A DNA stretch of 64,000 nt from Tetmemena sp. SeJ-2015 (taxonomy: Eukaryota; Ciliophora; Spirotrichea; Sporadotrichida; Oxytrichidae), in NCBI GenBank assembly GCA_027382625.1, contig JAJKFJ010022336.1, positions 1 to 64,000 on the forward strand, read 5' to 3'. Position numbers and translations under genes: made by a program. A model generated the notes under the pieces. The model saw nothing but the letters and a program-made list of their open reading frames with translations, was not told where the DNA came from and did not search any database. The number at the start of each line of letters is the position of its first letter. Within the stretch, counting starts at the first letter, position 1. Shown piece after piece: positions 1 through 14,200 of the stretch.

Positions 1-3000
1 TAGGATGGATCATGTAGTTATTTTTGAGTAATTTCGCGTTTGACTCGCATGATTATAAGTATTAATAAAGAAATTAATTATACACAACTTATTTTCACTT
101 TCTTATCATTTTATGGGGTTTTGGAATGGAAACATCTTTTAAATGGTTGTATTCCTCTCACTTCAACTGGTTGCAAAAAGCTTTGGTTACTAAAAAAGTC
201 TTAGTTTGATTTTATGTGATCTCCCTAAGTCTTTGGCGTTTCCAACTCAGGAGAAAACAGCTACCTCATTTAATTAAAAAAATAAATAAATCCTCAGTCA
301 TAATTAACATTATATTTTGTTATTATTGTTTCATCATGATTATGTGAATCTTCTAACGCTTTAATTTAAATCTTTGCTCTCTTTGTCTTCTCTCTAATCA
401 TTTATAAAATGTTAGGAATAATTGTAATTAAAATTTTCTGCCTCTTTAACAGTGGACTGTCATCGTTTCTCTTCTGATTCAAACTAAAGTTCTTTCCAGT
501 TAGTCTGTTAAATAGTGATAGATTAATATTCCTTAAATTAAAGATATATGCATTTATTCTTCTCTAATTAGTCTTCTTTGAAATCTTTGATCTTTCTCAA
601 GTAAATTCCTCTTATTAAATTCCTATCGATTCTTTGTAGTTTGTGATTTGCATTACAATTTATTTGTGCATAATATTTTTGCATAAGACATCATCATCTT
701 TTTTAACTTGCCATTATTTTAAGATTAAAAATAAGTAAAAGAGATCACTCTAAGATCGGAAAGACACTTTGTAAGTACAATTTTCAATAATTTATAAAAT
801 TTTTAGAAGAGCTTTTCTTATTCTAATATTTAACCTTCCGGCTGATGAAGATTCACTTCAATAGTAAGTAACCCTTTTTTATATTTTTAAGCTATATATT
901 GAGACTAAAATATTAGGCCTCTAAATTAAAAATACAATTATCTAGAAAAAGGATAGTAGATTTTTTTCAAACTGTCCTAAAAGGGCATATAAAATTAATT
1001 TCTTGACTAAGAAACAATCTTATTTCGGACCAATTTTGTGGGTCTTAGATTTTAATTTTATGAATCTAAGAAGTATATCTTGCCATAAATTATAAGCCTT
1101 AGCATTGGATTCTAGTTTTCCATTAGTCTGAGCACCTCTGCTTAATTATCATCTGAGTCAGATGAAGACGAGCTGGACTCAATCACATTCTTCCTTTAAA
1201 ATCTATTCATTCTTTAAATACATATAAAGATAATCTCAATAGCATTCTGCTTTTCTAATTAAGAAGCGCTGAGTTCATCAGCCTAACTTTCCTCAAAGAT
1301 CTAAGCAGAGTGATTACATCTAGCTCTTATTCTAACTTATCAGTAGCCTTTCGGAAAAGGTAATGCTATTTATTGTCTTCGTCAAACCTAAGTCTTTCCT
1401 TCTTTTTCAAACACAGACACTTTAGAATCACTTGCAAAATCTCTTTTCCTGAATACTTAAATCTAGCTCTACTAATCATATCCATCAAAATCTGAGTAAT
1501 GTCTATATAGCCATAAAAGAAATTTTATGTCTTCAGACTAAATGATCTTCTCTTTCCTAACTTTCTGCTAAAAATCAAAGTTGTTTAGTGATAGAAGAAA
1601 ATAAAATTTGATGGGAGTCCCTTGCTATTTGAAGCTAAAATGCTCTTTCTTTTCACATCTTCTAAACCTTAAAATATATGGTGCCGCTTAATCTACTAAC
1701 TTTTGGATCTTGATCGCTTTACCAAGCTGGAAAAGTCAATCTCATTTAAATTAGCTCCATTTAAACAATCATTATAGTGTTTTGCATTTAATAAATTTAT
1801 TTGAAGGGGTTTCTCTCAATTTAATTTATGTGTCTGTCTTTTTCCTTTACTGTAATTAATCTCCTTAATGCGAGGGAGCTTAATCCTTTGTCATTAAATA
1901 TTGTATAATAATTTTTTTGTCTTTTGGAGATCGAGATCAGAAAAACCTTTTATATTCTTAAGTTTGAAGTCTGATACTTTTTCAAAATTACTATTCTTGG
2001 GTAATAAGATTGCATTTATTTTGTCAATAATTTCTCTTTTACTCTCAGATTATTCGATATTCTTGGATTTCTTTTTCAATTAAGTTGAGACAACTTCTTA
2101 AAATCGATTGTTTTCTTGTTCATGATTTTAATTTAGAGTACTCTAACTTGTAAGATTTGTTATATAAATATTACAAAGTTATAAATTTTTAATTTGGCTA
2201 AGGTTGTCAAATAAATGATTGATAATTTAATGAGATTTTAATAAGAGATCAATTATTTAAATATGAATGATTTAAAAAATTCACAATAAAAAAGTTATAC
2301 TTTATTTTGACATGTCCTTGTATCTTTAGGAGTATGAAGAGAGCTATATCTAGTTTTAAAATCTTTAATTTTTACAAATTCTTAGCTCTAATCACTAACA
2401 TTAAAATTTATTTTTAAATTTTGTAAACTCTTTCTAGTTTGAATTTTTGCTTTCCTTTAAATTTATAATTTAAATTTATAATTTAAAATATTTGTCTATC
2501 TGTTTATAATATGTATTTTAATTAATTACCATTTCTATTTTTTAGCAATAATTAATTCTATTTGAAATTATTTTTATAAGTGTTAATTATATTTATGAGC
2601 AATAATTTACATTGATAAATATAATTAAGATTCTTTTAAGTGATTTGACCTCTATCTATGGCAAGATGATTATCATAGACGCAGTAATTGAATCTCCTAT
2701 CAAACATTAATATAAATTTTTTTTATAATAAAACGCTTCGAATATCTTGTTATTTTGAATTTGTGAACAGTCTTGAACGATATTTGTATTAGAGAAAAGT
2801 CCGTCTTGGATATTTGACTTTGGAGTTTTAAGTGACTTTCTATCTGCAATACTAAGTTTAGCTTTACTAGACCCCGTAATGGAGTGCGATATTACAGCTT
2901 GAGTGATGCTCTTATTTCTTTAGGTTTTGGATTCTGTGTCAGCTGCTAGCAGTTTATCGAAATCGAGATCTTTTTCATTGGAATTCTTTGGAGGGAGATA

Positions 3001-4746
3001 ATTTTTTACTTGATAAATTCTCTTAAGGATGGAGGCATTGAAAATCATTTTGGATAGTGAGCCTACCGCTAACATACCCATTAGAAAGATAAATTGTGAT
3101 AACATAGAATAAAATTATATTTGAAGAGAGACTGCTCAAGTCCACCTATGTCTCCCAAGTAGTTTAAGACTGAATAAATCTGCCTCTTGTAAATGTCATA
3201 TCTGTTGTCAATCCTAACATAAATTGGAAAAAATTACTCACGCCATCCATTTTATATCTTATTTAATTGTGACGTAATTGCCATCTTCATCGCTGAAGTT
3301 ATTCTGATAGGAGCGCTAATTTTAGACTTGGAAGAAGTTGTAGTCATTGCTCTGACCTAATTGCAGAAACCCATCCTAAAGACTGGCTTCGTTCTTTTGC
3401 AAATACACATTCGCTTTGTTTATAACAGTGGTATCTATCTCCCAGAAAAAGCTATCAACATTCAATAAACAAATTTATTAAAATATTAAGGGTATATCAT
3501 CTAGGAACGTCTTAACTTACTCATCGTAATCTGTGAAGTCAAAATATGTGTTCAAAATACATAAATAAAAGAACTAAAAAATTTGTTCACGAAAGGGAAA
3601 CTGAATTACAGATTCGTAAAGTAATTCGTAATCGCATTATAGTCTTAGCATACAATTTAATAATTACAGATTAAATAATTCTAAAAAAGCCATTTCAAAT
3701 AAATAACTTGAATTGGGCTTGATGAGGAGTTGTAGCATCTAAAAAGCTTAATTTCTACATATGAGAAATTATAACTATAGTAGCTTCCTCGAAGGATCAT
3801 GGCATTTTTATCTTTAAGGCAGTATTGATTCAAAATGCAATAAACTATTCATTTTTGTAATTTAGATTGTATTTCTTAGAGCTATTATAATTTGTATATC
3901 CATATTATTTTTTTATTAAAAATAAAATGCCGTAGGACTGTACCTCAGTTTAGTTCGAAAAGTTGAAGCCGACCCGCTTGCACAAGTCAAAATCAAGTAC
4001 AGTTTTGACTTTTAATCTTTTTCAACTGCCTTTAAATTAATTTAAAGATAATAATCATGCCATCTGGGTTTGTGGTATTTAAGTATTGATACTCTATCAA
4101 GTTTACTTGGATATTATTTTTAAAGAATTAAGATGAAATAATATTCCCATATGTTGGGTCAAGTTCTTTTGATATTCCAAAAGCAATCAAAATATTAGAT
4201 AATCTAATAGCTCATTTGTTTAGAATATATTATGAAAGTCGAATCCGTATTCAGCGGGATATTGCCAAAAATACTTTGCAAGATAAAATTTTAGGGGAAT
4301 TAAATATTAAAATAGAAATCTCCAAGTTCTTCAAGATTTCTTTATATGCTAGCTTTCGAAACTTGGGTGTCTCCAAGATATAAAATAAAGCAAGAAAACA
4401 TGATTTTAATAATAAATTAAAGAGAAATCAAAATGAATCCTCGATATGATATATAAGCAAGTAGGACTGCTATAACCACTAGAGAAACCACAGCACCTGG
4501 AGTTGTTCTAAAAGTGTCATCCTCCTTAATAAGTAAGACTTATTTTTTCTCCATAGATATTTATATTCCATAATTCAAATTGACATTCTTAAATACTTTA
4601 ATATCAATCTTTTTAAGTCTTCTTGCGAATTTCTTCAGCCCTCGTTAGCGGTTATAATTAATATTGAGCGAAGCTGAAAAGTTTCAAGTGCATCTTTAGA
4701 ATATGTTTTCACCATTTTTAGGTTAATCTGTTTCTGGCATACTCAT
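1..4746 (-). CDS. Ciliate membrane-protein paralog A (3' end beyond window)
   Basis: First of three tandem paralogs (A, B, C) read right to left. I recognise the family only as a ciliate membrane protein of unknown function. The N-terminal block reads NIYGEKISLTYQGG, then a Thr-Pro-Gly-Ala stretch and a hydrophobic helix ending in YRGFIL. Further on come the family motifs DLCK, NQTEVQSYGIL, a NQYC block and, near 3,150, the GDIGGL-type segment. IES interruptions match those of B and C (3,832-3,930 is resolved). A one-base excess in GGAGGA near 4,520 breaks the frame after YQG; it may be a read error or decay. The first exon is unclear: ATGs at 4,746, 4,740 and 4,715 are all possible. Reading frames open in the ciliate code continue to position 1, so the C-terminus is missing. 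Confidence 0.6.
3832..3930 (-). other. IES in paralog A, 7 bp pointer GCATTTT
   Basis: Pointer copies (AAAATGC on the plus strand) lie at 3,832-3,838 and 3,924-3,930. Removing one copy and the AT-rich interior, 92 bp in all, joins SYGI to LNQYC in frame. The same protein position is interrupted in B and C with a different pointer, so this is a conserved IES site. Confidence 0.8.
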
Positions 4747-5064
4747 TTAAACTAAGAATAAATAATTATGCTTATTAGCTCATTAATTTTAGTTGTATGA
4801 TAGAGGTTGCTTAAATGATTATTTATTTAAGATTTGATTATGAATTATTGTTGTAGAAGTTCACTTTCACATTACCAAATAATTATTAAACTTATCTCAA
4901 ACTATAAACTAATTTATCCACTTTGAGATAAAATGTTTGAATTCAAAATTAAGGATTTATAAATTATTTATGAAAATTATTTCAACTGTCCTTTTTCAAA
5001 AGCAGATTATATTTCTTAATTAAAGGCTTTATATTAACTTTTTCAGCCTAAAATTATTTGAAAA

Positions 5065-8000
5065 TCATTGGGAGGATAAGTCTATCATGAATGGTTTTTC
5101 TTCTTTTTCAAAAGAATCTTATTTATGCTTATAGCTAATGAAATAATAAAATTTGTATTTATTGTCCTACTCTACTCCAGTTTTAGAAGAGACTCCTCCT
5201 TCTTAATCGATAAGTGTTAATTTTTCTTCTTTCTTGATTTAATTTGTAACTTAATGAAGTTGCTACTGAAGTTCTGAGGGAAGCTTTGGCCGACTAATCT
5301 GACTCGATTTAGGCAAGTAAGTGTGCTCCTATTATAGAGACAGTATTTAAGCTTGATTGAAATTAGATTGATTCTGCTTGTCCATGAAATTATTCAAAAC
5401 CTGAAATTACAAATAAAGCATAACTTTGATTGAAGTTCCATAATATTTGAGTTATTTCAAAAATATCTTCCAAAAAAAATGCTTAACTTTTACTCAAACT
5501 ATGAATACTTTACTGAATTCGCTTTTACTACTAACTCGACTTAAATTACCTTTGCAGCATTGAGATAGCGTTTAAAGAAGACATCTCTTTTGTGACTGCT
5601 CTTATTCCAGGAGAAGGTGAACCTACTTATTCTACTTCGAGCTCATTATCTTGCACTTTGATTTCCTTCCTTTTCTGAGCTTCTTAGGCTGCAAAATAAG
5701 ACTGTAAATTTATAGGTACATCGAAGCTTTCATCTTCTAGAGGGATAATAGCTGCCTATCCTTACTTTGTCAAAGTATTCTTTTTCTCAGGCAATTGTAG
5801 AAAATCATTTGTTGAGGGAATAAGTTTTCTCGTGGTCTCATCAAGATTAAAAGAAGTTTCGAGAGCCTTTATTTTTTTCTCCCTTTTCCTTCTTAACTCC
5901 TATAAATTATTTATCCTTATTTAAGAAAAGAAATAACCTCCTTCTTTTTTTTAGCAGTTTGTAACTCATCTTTTTTATTTGGGGCGCTCAAACTAAAAGT
6001 TTTACCCGTCAATCTCATGAACAAAGATAAGTTTTCATTAATTTCATTTATCTAAAAGAATTTATATTATCATTCTTCTCATGCTAGTCCTCTTTAAAAT
6101 CTTTAATTTTCCTGAGATAGATTCCTCTAATAAGGTTTCTATCGACGCGTTGTAGTTTCTCATTTTAAATACTTTCATTTATAGTGAGTATTTATATTTG
6201 CATAGGACATCATCATTTTCTTTAGTTTTCCATAAACTATCAGTCTAAGCATAGGGTTCTAGTTCTCCATCATTCTCAGCACATCCGCTGAGTTGTCATC
6301 AGAATCGGAAGATGAGGAGCTTGACTCTACAACATTCTAACTAACATAACTATAATAAAATTTAAGGATCTTTCTTTGGAACCTCAAAAGCATCCTATTT
6401 TTCTAATTGAATAGCGCTTGATTCATCAATTTAACTTTCCTGAGAGATCTTAGCAACGTAATCACATCTAATTCTTGCTCAAGTTTATCTTAAGCCTTTA
6501 AGTACAAGTAATGTTTCTTGTAATCTTAATTCTCTCTTAATGTTTCTCTTTTTCTCAAGCACAAACATCTCATTATTTTATATGGTGTTATATAATTAAT
6601 TTTCTCATGATGTAAGTGAGAATATCTTTGCCTGAGTATTTAAAGCGTTGCCTGTTTATCATATCAATGAGAATTTGATTTATATCCTCCATTGTTATCT
6701 TTTTCTCCTTCTTCACCTTCTGTTAAAAATCTGTGTTGTTAAGTTAAATTGGCATTATTTTTAAAGAACCTTATTTAAAAGTGATGGAATGACTTTACTG
6801 CTGTGCATACTTCTTCCTCTTGGGGTAGAAGAATACATAGGCTAAAATCTTTTACTGTTTTATTAGCTCAAAGGCCTTGATTTCTTTGCAGAAAAATGAG
6901 ATTCCAAGATATTCAAATTAGAGAAATTTTCAGCCTTATACAAAACACTTGGAACAGGATTACTCACACCTATTTTATAAAGTGGACTTAAAATATATAC
7001 CAGAGTTGAAGGACAGCTTGAGATCTCTTTTCAATTTTGGATCAATCTGATCTATTCTTCTACTATCTTCATTTTAGGCATCTCTTTTCCCTTTTTCCGA
7101 AAGTATTTTTAAATCTTTGGATATTTCTGGCTTTTCTTTCTATTTTTAGTAGAGATTAGTTGCATCATTTATTTCATTTTTTTAAATATATGTTATAATC
7201 AATTTGGCTATTATTGGGAATTATGGGCTTAACTTTAGGGTTTTCATCATCATGGCTTGTGATCACAGACGACAACGAGATTTATTGGCCAGAGATTTTC
7301 CCATTTTCATAGTAACCGATAGTTATTCCACTTTAAAATCGGCCATTTGGTTTGGCTCTTGAACTTTTTTCATCAAGTGCAACTACGCTAACATCATGAG
7401 CCTCGTTTTTGAATTTAGACTCGTGATTATCCAAAGTTATTTACTTAGATCATAAAAATAGCTTGTGGAATATTTTACAGTCCTAAATAAGATGTGCTTA
7501 GTTTATTGAAGGAGCTCTTCTTTTTATTTTTCATTTTAGTAGTTGTAGTGGCTAACCTATCGAAGTGCTTATGATGAGGAGTTTCGTAAATTGACTTTCT
7601 TTTCTCTGAGAAAACACGTAATAAAATTAAAAAAATCTGAAAGCTAGACTCGCGAAGGCCCTTCGGTATTAGATAAAGCAGTATCTAAAATATTTCACTA
7701 AAATTTTATATTAAAATTATATATTCCATTTAATCTTTAGCGAGTAATTCTTTTAAGGTAAATTTTCTTTGATATTATAGAGATCCTTTTGTTCTCCTTT
7801 AGAATTGATAACTACTATACTTTGGCCATTACCATGAGTATGAGCGTATTTCTATCCTTGGGCGCAGATTCAAAATCGGGACCTAGTTCCTCATCGCTCT
7901 CTAAACTTTATTGGCTATACTAGCTGTTTGGATAGTTACTTTTCATTTGGTAGATGCGCTTGAGTATTGAAGAGTTAAAGATTCGCTTTGAGAGTTGACT

Positions 8001-9775
8001 CACAAAAAGCATTCCAAGTAAGAAAAGAGATTTAATCGGTACAAAAAATTATCTTGAATATATAATTTATGATAAAAATGAAATTAAGAGATTGCTCGAG
8101 ACCTCCGATGTCTCCTAGGTAATTCAAAATTGAATAGATCTGTCTGCTGTAGATGTCGTACCTATTGTCTACTCTCACAATAATAAATTATTTTGCTCAT
8201 GAAGATTGTTAAAATGAAATATAATACTTCATTAAATTATGTTACATAGCTACCATCACTATCGCTGAAATCATTTTGATAAGACCTTGAATTTTGAATT
8301 TATAGTCAAAATATTTATGAACTATAGATTGGATAAATTAAATTAATAAAGTTCATCAGCAAAAATTATTTTATAAAAATTTTAGTTTAGAAGAAGTTAT
8401 AATCGTTACTCTATCCAAGTTGGAGGTAGTCGTCTTGCAATTGCGCTTCATTTTATTATACAAATATGTTCGCTTTGTTTACGACAGTGGGATCTATCTC
8501 CCAAAACAAACTATCGTCGATAAATAAATCACTCTATTTATATCTTCCTTTATTTATAAAAGTTTTGACTTGGGTATCAAAATCTGTAAAGTCAAAGTAT
8601 GTGTTGACAAATGGGAAGCTGAAATAAAGAGGTCAAAAAAAATTTGTGATTGCATCATAGTCTTTGCATTTAAAATAGCAATCAAAGGCTTTTTAAATTT
8701 TGATCTATAGCATACGATAGGCGACGACGATGAGTTAATAAAGTAATCGTAATGATTTTGAATATAATTTATATTAGTTGTAACATCTAAAAAGCTTGAT
8801 CTCCACATAAGAAAAGTTATAGCTGTAGAAGTTGCCACTTAATTTTAAAGCACTTTTATCTTTGAAGCAGTACTGATTTAAGATTAATAAACTAAAAAAA
8901 ATACATGCAAAAAAAGTATAAGATCCCATATGATTAGACCTCCGCTTAATTTGTGAAGTTAAAGCCAACGTTTTTGCACAAGTCAATTTCTTGGCGGTGC
9001 TTTACTTTTGTCCATTAACTGCCTCCATCTTTTAAATTAATACACTTTTATAGGATTATATATGCATCGAAGTAGAGGTATTCAATTACGTTTACTTGTA
9101 TATTTCCGTAAGTAGGGTCAAGCTCTTTTCCAATTCCAAAAGCAATCAATCATTTTCATTCTATAGTTTGAATAGCTATTTTAATTTAATTGAAAGTCAA
9201 ACCCTAGATTCTATGGATATAGATAAATAAAATTGTGATTATAATTTAAATAAAAAAATATATTTTGCAATAAAAGGCGCCTAAGTCATTCAAATCTCTT
9301 TAGATGCTCGCTTTAGAGACTTAGGTATCGCCCAAAGTAATTAAGATGAAGCCTCTGTAAAAGACATAGGCCAGAAGCACAGCAATAACCATTAAAGACA
9401 CAGCCGCACCTGGAGCTGTTCGAAAGGTTTCATCTCCCTGGTAAGTTAGGCTTATCTTTTCTAAATTACAATTTAACATAAAAATATAAAGGTTCTCCGT
9501 AAATATCTAACTTTTTGAATCAAATTCTTAAAGATAAAAATACCTTCCAAAATATTTTAATAGTTGAGAAAAATCATAATTTACTACCCTATTATTATAA
9601 TTTATTAAATAATGCAAAAGTTAATTTTTATATATCTATATTTAATATATATTTTAAATTGTTTGAATCACTTTGATACATTTTTGGTTCTCTGTTTGAA
9701 AGATTGCTAGTTGGCTCTGCTTTAACAGAAGAAATTTGTTTGTTCCTCTCCATTTCTGGGTTAAAAATTGATCAT
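5065..9775 (-). CDS. Ciliate membrane-protein paralog B (most intact copy)
   Basis: Start ATG at 9,775 reads MINFQPRNGEE; paralogs C and A share the QPKNGE-type start. After IES removal the order is: LDIYGEKISLTYQGD, a transmembrane helix (about LMVIAVLLAYVFYRGF), then FAFGIGKELDPTYGNIQV, DLCKNVGFNFT, the Cys-Lys-Asp-Lys-Ser block NQYCFKDKS, GNFYSYNFSYVEIKLFRCYN, IDPTVVNKANIFV, YDIYSRQIYSILNYLGDIGG, a second hydrophobic stretch, then a long charged C-terminal region (SSSDSDD-type acidic patch, RKREKK, Gln-rich tail). It ends at TGA 5,067-5,065 after more than 100 codons containing in-frame TAA and TAG but no TGA. The function is unknown; two membrane spans with a large loop between them suggest a surface or channel-like protein, but no pore motif is visible. 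Only 318 bp separate its end from paralog A. Confidence 0.8.
8879..8924 (-). other. IES in paralog B, 6 bp pointer ATCTTA
   Basis: Pointer copies (TAAGAT on plus) at 8,879-8,884 and 8,919-8,924. Removing 40 bp joins SYGI to LNQYCFKDK in frame. Paralog C has the same pointer and the same 40 bp length but a diverged interior. Confidence 0.9.
9459..9496 (-). other. IES in paralog B, 4 bp pointer AGAA
   Basis: TTCT copies on plus at 9,459-9,462 and 9,493-9,496. Excision gives DIYGEKISLTYQGD in frame. The interior is nearly identical in paralog C (16,634-16,671). Confidence 0.8.
9514..9700 (-). other. IES in paralog B, 6 bp pointer TTCAAA
   Basis: TTTGAA copies on plus at 9,514-9,519 and 9,695-9,700. 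This join gives QQSFKKLDIYGE in frame. A longer 9 bp repeat (TGATTCAAA, plus 9,514-9,522 and 9,662-9,670) lies inside but would put TGA in frame. Confidence 0.75.
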
Positions 9776-11228
9776 TTCGCTAGTGGGGCTCTGTTTACTT
9801 AAATTGACTACGATTTTTATATAATAATAAAAAAAGAGCAATTCAAATATGAAATTAAGATTTCTGTGTTATTGAAATAGAGGGTTAAATTTAATTATAT
9901 TTTAAGATTTGATAGTGTCATTAGTCCTCTCTTACTTAATAGTCACTCAACTAAAATACGTCATTCAGATTTTTTAAATTAGTAACTAAAGCAAGTAAGG
10001 TACAGCGAAGATGCAAAAATATTTTAAAATCCAATTTATCTATCTCAATTGGAAAAAGTTTAGCAAAAAATTTAAAATATAATTTAATCAGCTATTACAA
10101 TTCACATTAAATAATAATTTTAGTTATTCTGGACAAAAAAGTCATTAACTTTAAAATAAGGAAAAAAAGAAGTTAAGAATGGATCAGCCATTTTATAAAA
10201 TATCGAGAAAAAAATTTTGTTCATTAATATTTTTTATTCAACAATTTCATTTTTTTAATGAATTATTTATTATTTTTACTAAATCTAATACCCTAAATAT
10301 GAATCGGCAAAATATTTCATTGGCATTTCATATTATATAAAAGTATTCCAATAATTACAGAAGATATTAAAGCTTATTTTCTTAATTTTCACAAAATTGG
10401 CCTATTTTAGATTTGCCATTTTCTTAATTTTGGGATGATAATTAAACAATACGTTCATTCGGTAATTTTGGGGTGATATTTCGTAGTTGAAACTGATCAA
10501 GATTAGCTTATCTTTAAATCAATATATCCTAATTTCAATCTAACTAATAGTATAAAATGGGGTAAACGAGCTTTTGAAATTTATTAGCAAAAATGTAAGC
10601 ACTAATTAAATAAGTTTAATAAGTGAAATTAATGTGAAACTTTTGACAAAAAAAATGATTATTTTTAACTAAAAAGATAGCAGCATTAGCTGGGGTTGTT
10701 CTAAACGAGTCGTCTCTTTAAATAAGTGAGGCTAATCCTTTTTCATAGATATTTACAAGTAAATACATGAAAAACTTGTTATTTTTTTCCTTTTTAAACT
10801 TTTGGACCAATTTAAGTTACTAAATTCATTCTATGATAGATAGCATGAAAATTTTTATTAACATTTTTGAAAATGCTTCTTCTCTATTTTAAGTTCTTTT
10901 CTTGTTTAAAAATCAAATAAAGTGATTAAAAAATATTTTTAAACTCATTATTTTATTATAAAATTGAAGTCAAAGTCATTTGCGTTTTGAAATTGAATAG
11001 ATATGGCAAATGAAATTTAGAAACTATCCTCATAATTATAATATTCCCATAGAAGCTCCCTTTATTTTTGATTAAATGTTTAAACTCTATATTTATAATT
11101 TAAAATTATTTAAATTATTTCCCTTATTTTGTTTCAAAAGCTGATTATGTTTTATAACCTTTCTCCTGGCTTTATTATATTCTTTTTCAGTTAAAATTAT
11201 TTTGAATACTTAAAAGAGAAGTAATTTC
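9776..11228. other. Intergenic stretch between paralogs B and C
   Basis: AT-rich, with no convincing gene. About 9,905-9,990 is similar to 17,020-17,105 upstream of C, so the duplicated unit includes some 5' flank. A relic of a fourth paralog lies at 10,681-10,757. Nothing else is recognised. Confidence 0.6.
10681..10757 (-). pseudogene. Relic N-terminal fragment of a fourth paralog
   Basis: On the minus strand this matches the KISLTYQGDDTFRTTPGA segment of paralogs A-C at DNA level: a YGE-like start, RDDSFRTTP, and Ala in place of Gly. The frame is broken and no neighbouring family blocks follow, so it looks like the remains of another array copy downstream of C. It is closest to paralog A. 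Confidence 0.55.
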
Positions 11229-14200
11229 TCATTGATGATTTTTCTTCTTTTTCTAAGAACTCTTATTCTGGCTCATAACAATTGAAATTGCGTCAATTTT
11301 TTTAATATCCTCTTCTCCTCCTGCCCCCCGCGAGTGTCCTCTTTCTTAATCATGGATTACTAATTTTTCATCTTTCTTAATTTAACTTGTAACTTAATGG
11401 AGTTATTGCTCAAGTTCTAAGGGTAGCCTGGGTCGAACACCTTGACTTGACTTTGGCAAGTGAATATGCTCCTATTAGAGAGACTTTATTTAAGTCTAAG
11501 TGAAATTAGACTGGTTCTGCTTGTCCATGAAATTATTCAATTACAAAATTAACTCAAATTTACAACTCAACTAATTACTTCCTCTATATTTGAATTATTC
11601 ATAAAATAACTTCAAACAAAGCTATTTAATTTTTAAACCAATTATAAAATTAGAAAGTTAAAAACTAGAATCCCCAAAGTGGAAAATAGCCCACTTGACT
11701 AAGAAAAGGGGCAAAAGTGGCCATTACTTAACTCACCTGCGAAGCGATCTATTTTAGTAATCCAAAGGGAATTGTTTTCCTGCTAAGGTTAAAAATCGTT
11801 CAGGAATAGCGAGTCAGATGCTAGACCTTGCGTAGCTGATGTCTCAGTGAAAAAGTCTAGTTAGGGATTAAATATAGAGATTAAGCGCTGGTCAGATCTT
11901 TCTACTTGAAATTACCAACTAACACTGAGCAGTATTAGATTCTGACCATGAAGCCTTGGGTACTATTTGCTCATAATCTAACCAAAGATGTTACGGTTTT
12001 TTGGGTCTAGAGTTTTCCAGCAAATGGAAGACATTCATAGAGAGAGAACTGGCAGGGAGTAAACATGTTAAAGACCATGTTTTCACCCTATCGGATTCTA
12101 TAAAGTGCAGAAGAGAGGGATTACCTCGGTCTTAATAGTGGCTTTATGGGCTTAAACATGTTATTAAGTGGTGGTTTAGTTAGTCAGTAAAAGGTATATT
12201 TAATAGAAGCTTTAATTTTTAAGCAAACTTTAAATATTTTGCTGAATTCTCTTTTATTGCTAGCTAGACCTGTTTTACCTTTTCATCATTGATATCGCAT
12301 TTTAAGAAGAAATCACTTTTGTGACTGCTCTTATTCCAGCTGAAGGCGAAGTAACTTAATTTACATCGAGTGCACTATCTTGAACTTTGAGTTCCTCCCT
12401 TTTTTGACCTTCTTAAGCTGCAAAATAAGATTGTAAACTTATAGGCACGTCAAAGCTTTATTCTTCTCTTGGGATAATGATAGCGTTCCCTTGCCTTGTT
12501 TAGCTATTCTTTTTCTCTGGCAATTGAAGAAAATCGTTTGTCGAGGGAATAAGTTTTCTCATAGTTTCATCAAGATTAATTGAACTCTCAAGTGCCTTTA
12601 TTTCTTTCTCCCTTTTCCTTTTTAACTCCTTTAAAAACTAAAAGCATATCTAAATGCATTCATATTATCAATTATCTTCCTTCTTTTTCTTAGCAATATT
12701 TTACTCATCTTTTTTATTAGGGGCGCTCAAACTAAAGTTTTGCCCTGTCAATCTCATGAACAAAGATAAGTTTTCATTCAACTTTATTCACATTCAATGA
12801 ATTATCTAATATCATTCTTCTCGTGCTAATCCTCTTTGAAATCCTTGATTTTTCTGAGATAGATTCCTCTAATGAGGTTTCTATCGATTCTTTATAGTTT
12901 CTCATTTAAAATACTTTCATTTATAGTGAGTATTTATATTTGCATAGGACATCATCATTTTTTTAAGTTTGCCATAAACTATTAATCGAAGCATTGGGTT
13001 CTGATTCTCCATCATTCTTAACACATCAGCTGAGTTGTCATCAGAATCTGAAGATGAGGAGCTTGACTCTACAACATTCTTTAAAACATATAAAATTTTA
13101 AAATTTTGATTCTTTCTTTGGAATCTAAGCAACATCCTATTTTTCTAATTAAGCAAAGCTTGATTCATCAATTTAACTTTCCTTAGAGATCTAAGCAAGG
13201 TTATCACATCGAGCTCTTGCTCAAGTTTATCCTAAGCCTTTAAGTACAAGTAATGCTTTTTGTAATTTTGATTTTCCCTTAAGGTTTCTCTTTTTCGGAG
13301 GCATAGGCATCTAATCTTTCTAAAAGAAAATTAATATACTCTATCTCATGATGTAAGTGAGAATATCTTTGCCTGAGTATTTAAAGCGTTGCCTATTTAT
13401 CATATCAATGAGAATCTGATTAATGTCCTCCATTGTTATCTTTTTCTCCTTTTTCACCTTCTGCTAAAAATCTGTGTTGTTAAGTAAAAATAGCTTCACA
13501 TCTTAAAATAATAAATTTGCAAGTGATGGCATGACTTTGGCATTAAGAATACTTCTCCCTCTTGGAGTTGAAGCATACATAGGCTAATACCTTTTACTGT
13601 TTTATTAGCTCTGGGATCTTGACCTCTTTGCAGAAAATTGACCTTCAAGGTTATTCATATTAGAAAAACTTTCTGCTTTAAGCAAAATACTTGGTATTAG
13701 ATTACTCACACCTTATAATAAAAGAACACTTTTAAATTATACCAGAGTTAATAGATAGCTTAAGATCTCTTTTCTAATTTGGATCATTCTTATCTTTTCT
13801 ATTCCTATCTTCATTAGAAGCGTCTCTTTTTCTCTTCTCTGAAAGTGATCTCGAATTCTTTGAAAGGACTGTCTTATCTTTCTTTGTTTAGGAAGAATTC
13901 CTCGCATCAAATTTTTTAATTTAACAAGATATATATATAATAAATATATATCAGTTTATCTATTATTTGGTATTAAGGGCTTAACTTTAGGGTTTTCCTC
14001 ATCATGGCTTGTGATAACAGGAGATGAAGTCATTGATCGGCCAGAGATTTTACCGCTTTCATAGTAACCAATAGTCTTTCCACTTTAAAATCGACTACTC
14101 GGTTTCTCCCTTTATTTTTTATCATCAAATGGAGCTACGCTAACATCTTGAGCTTCATTAAACCCATTTTAAAATTTTTGCTCCTGATTATCCCAATTTA

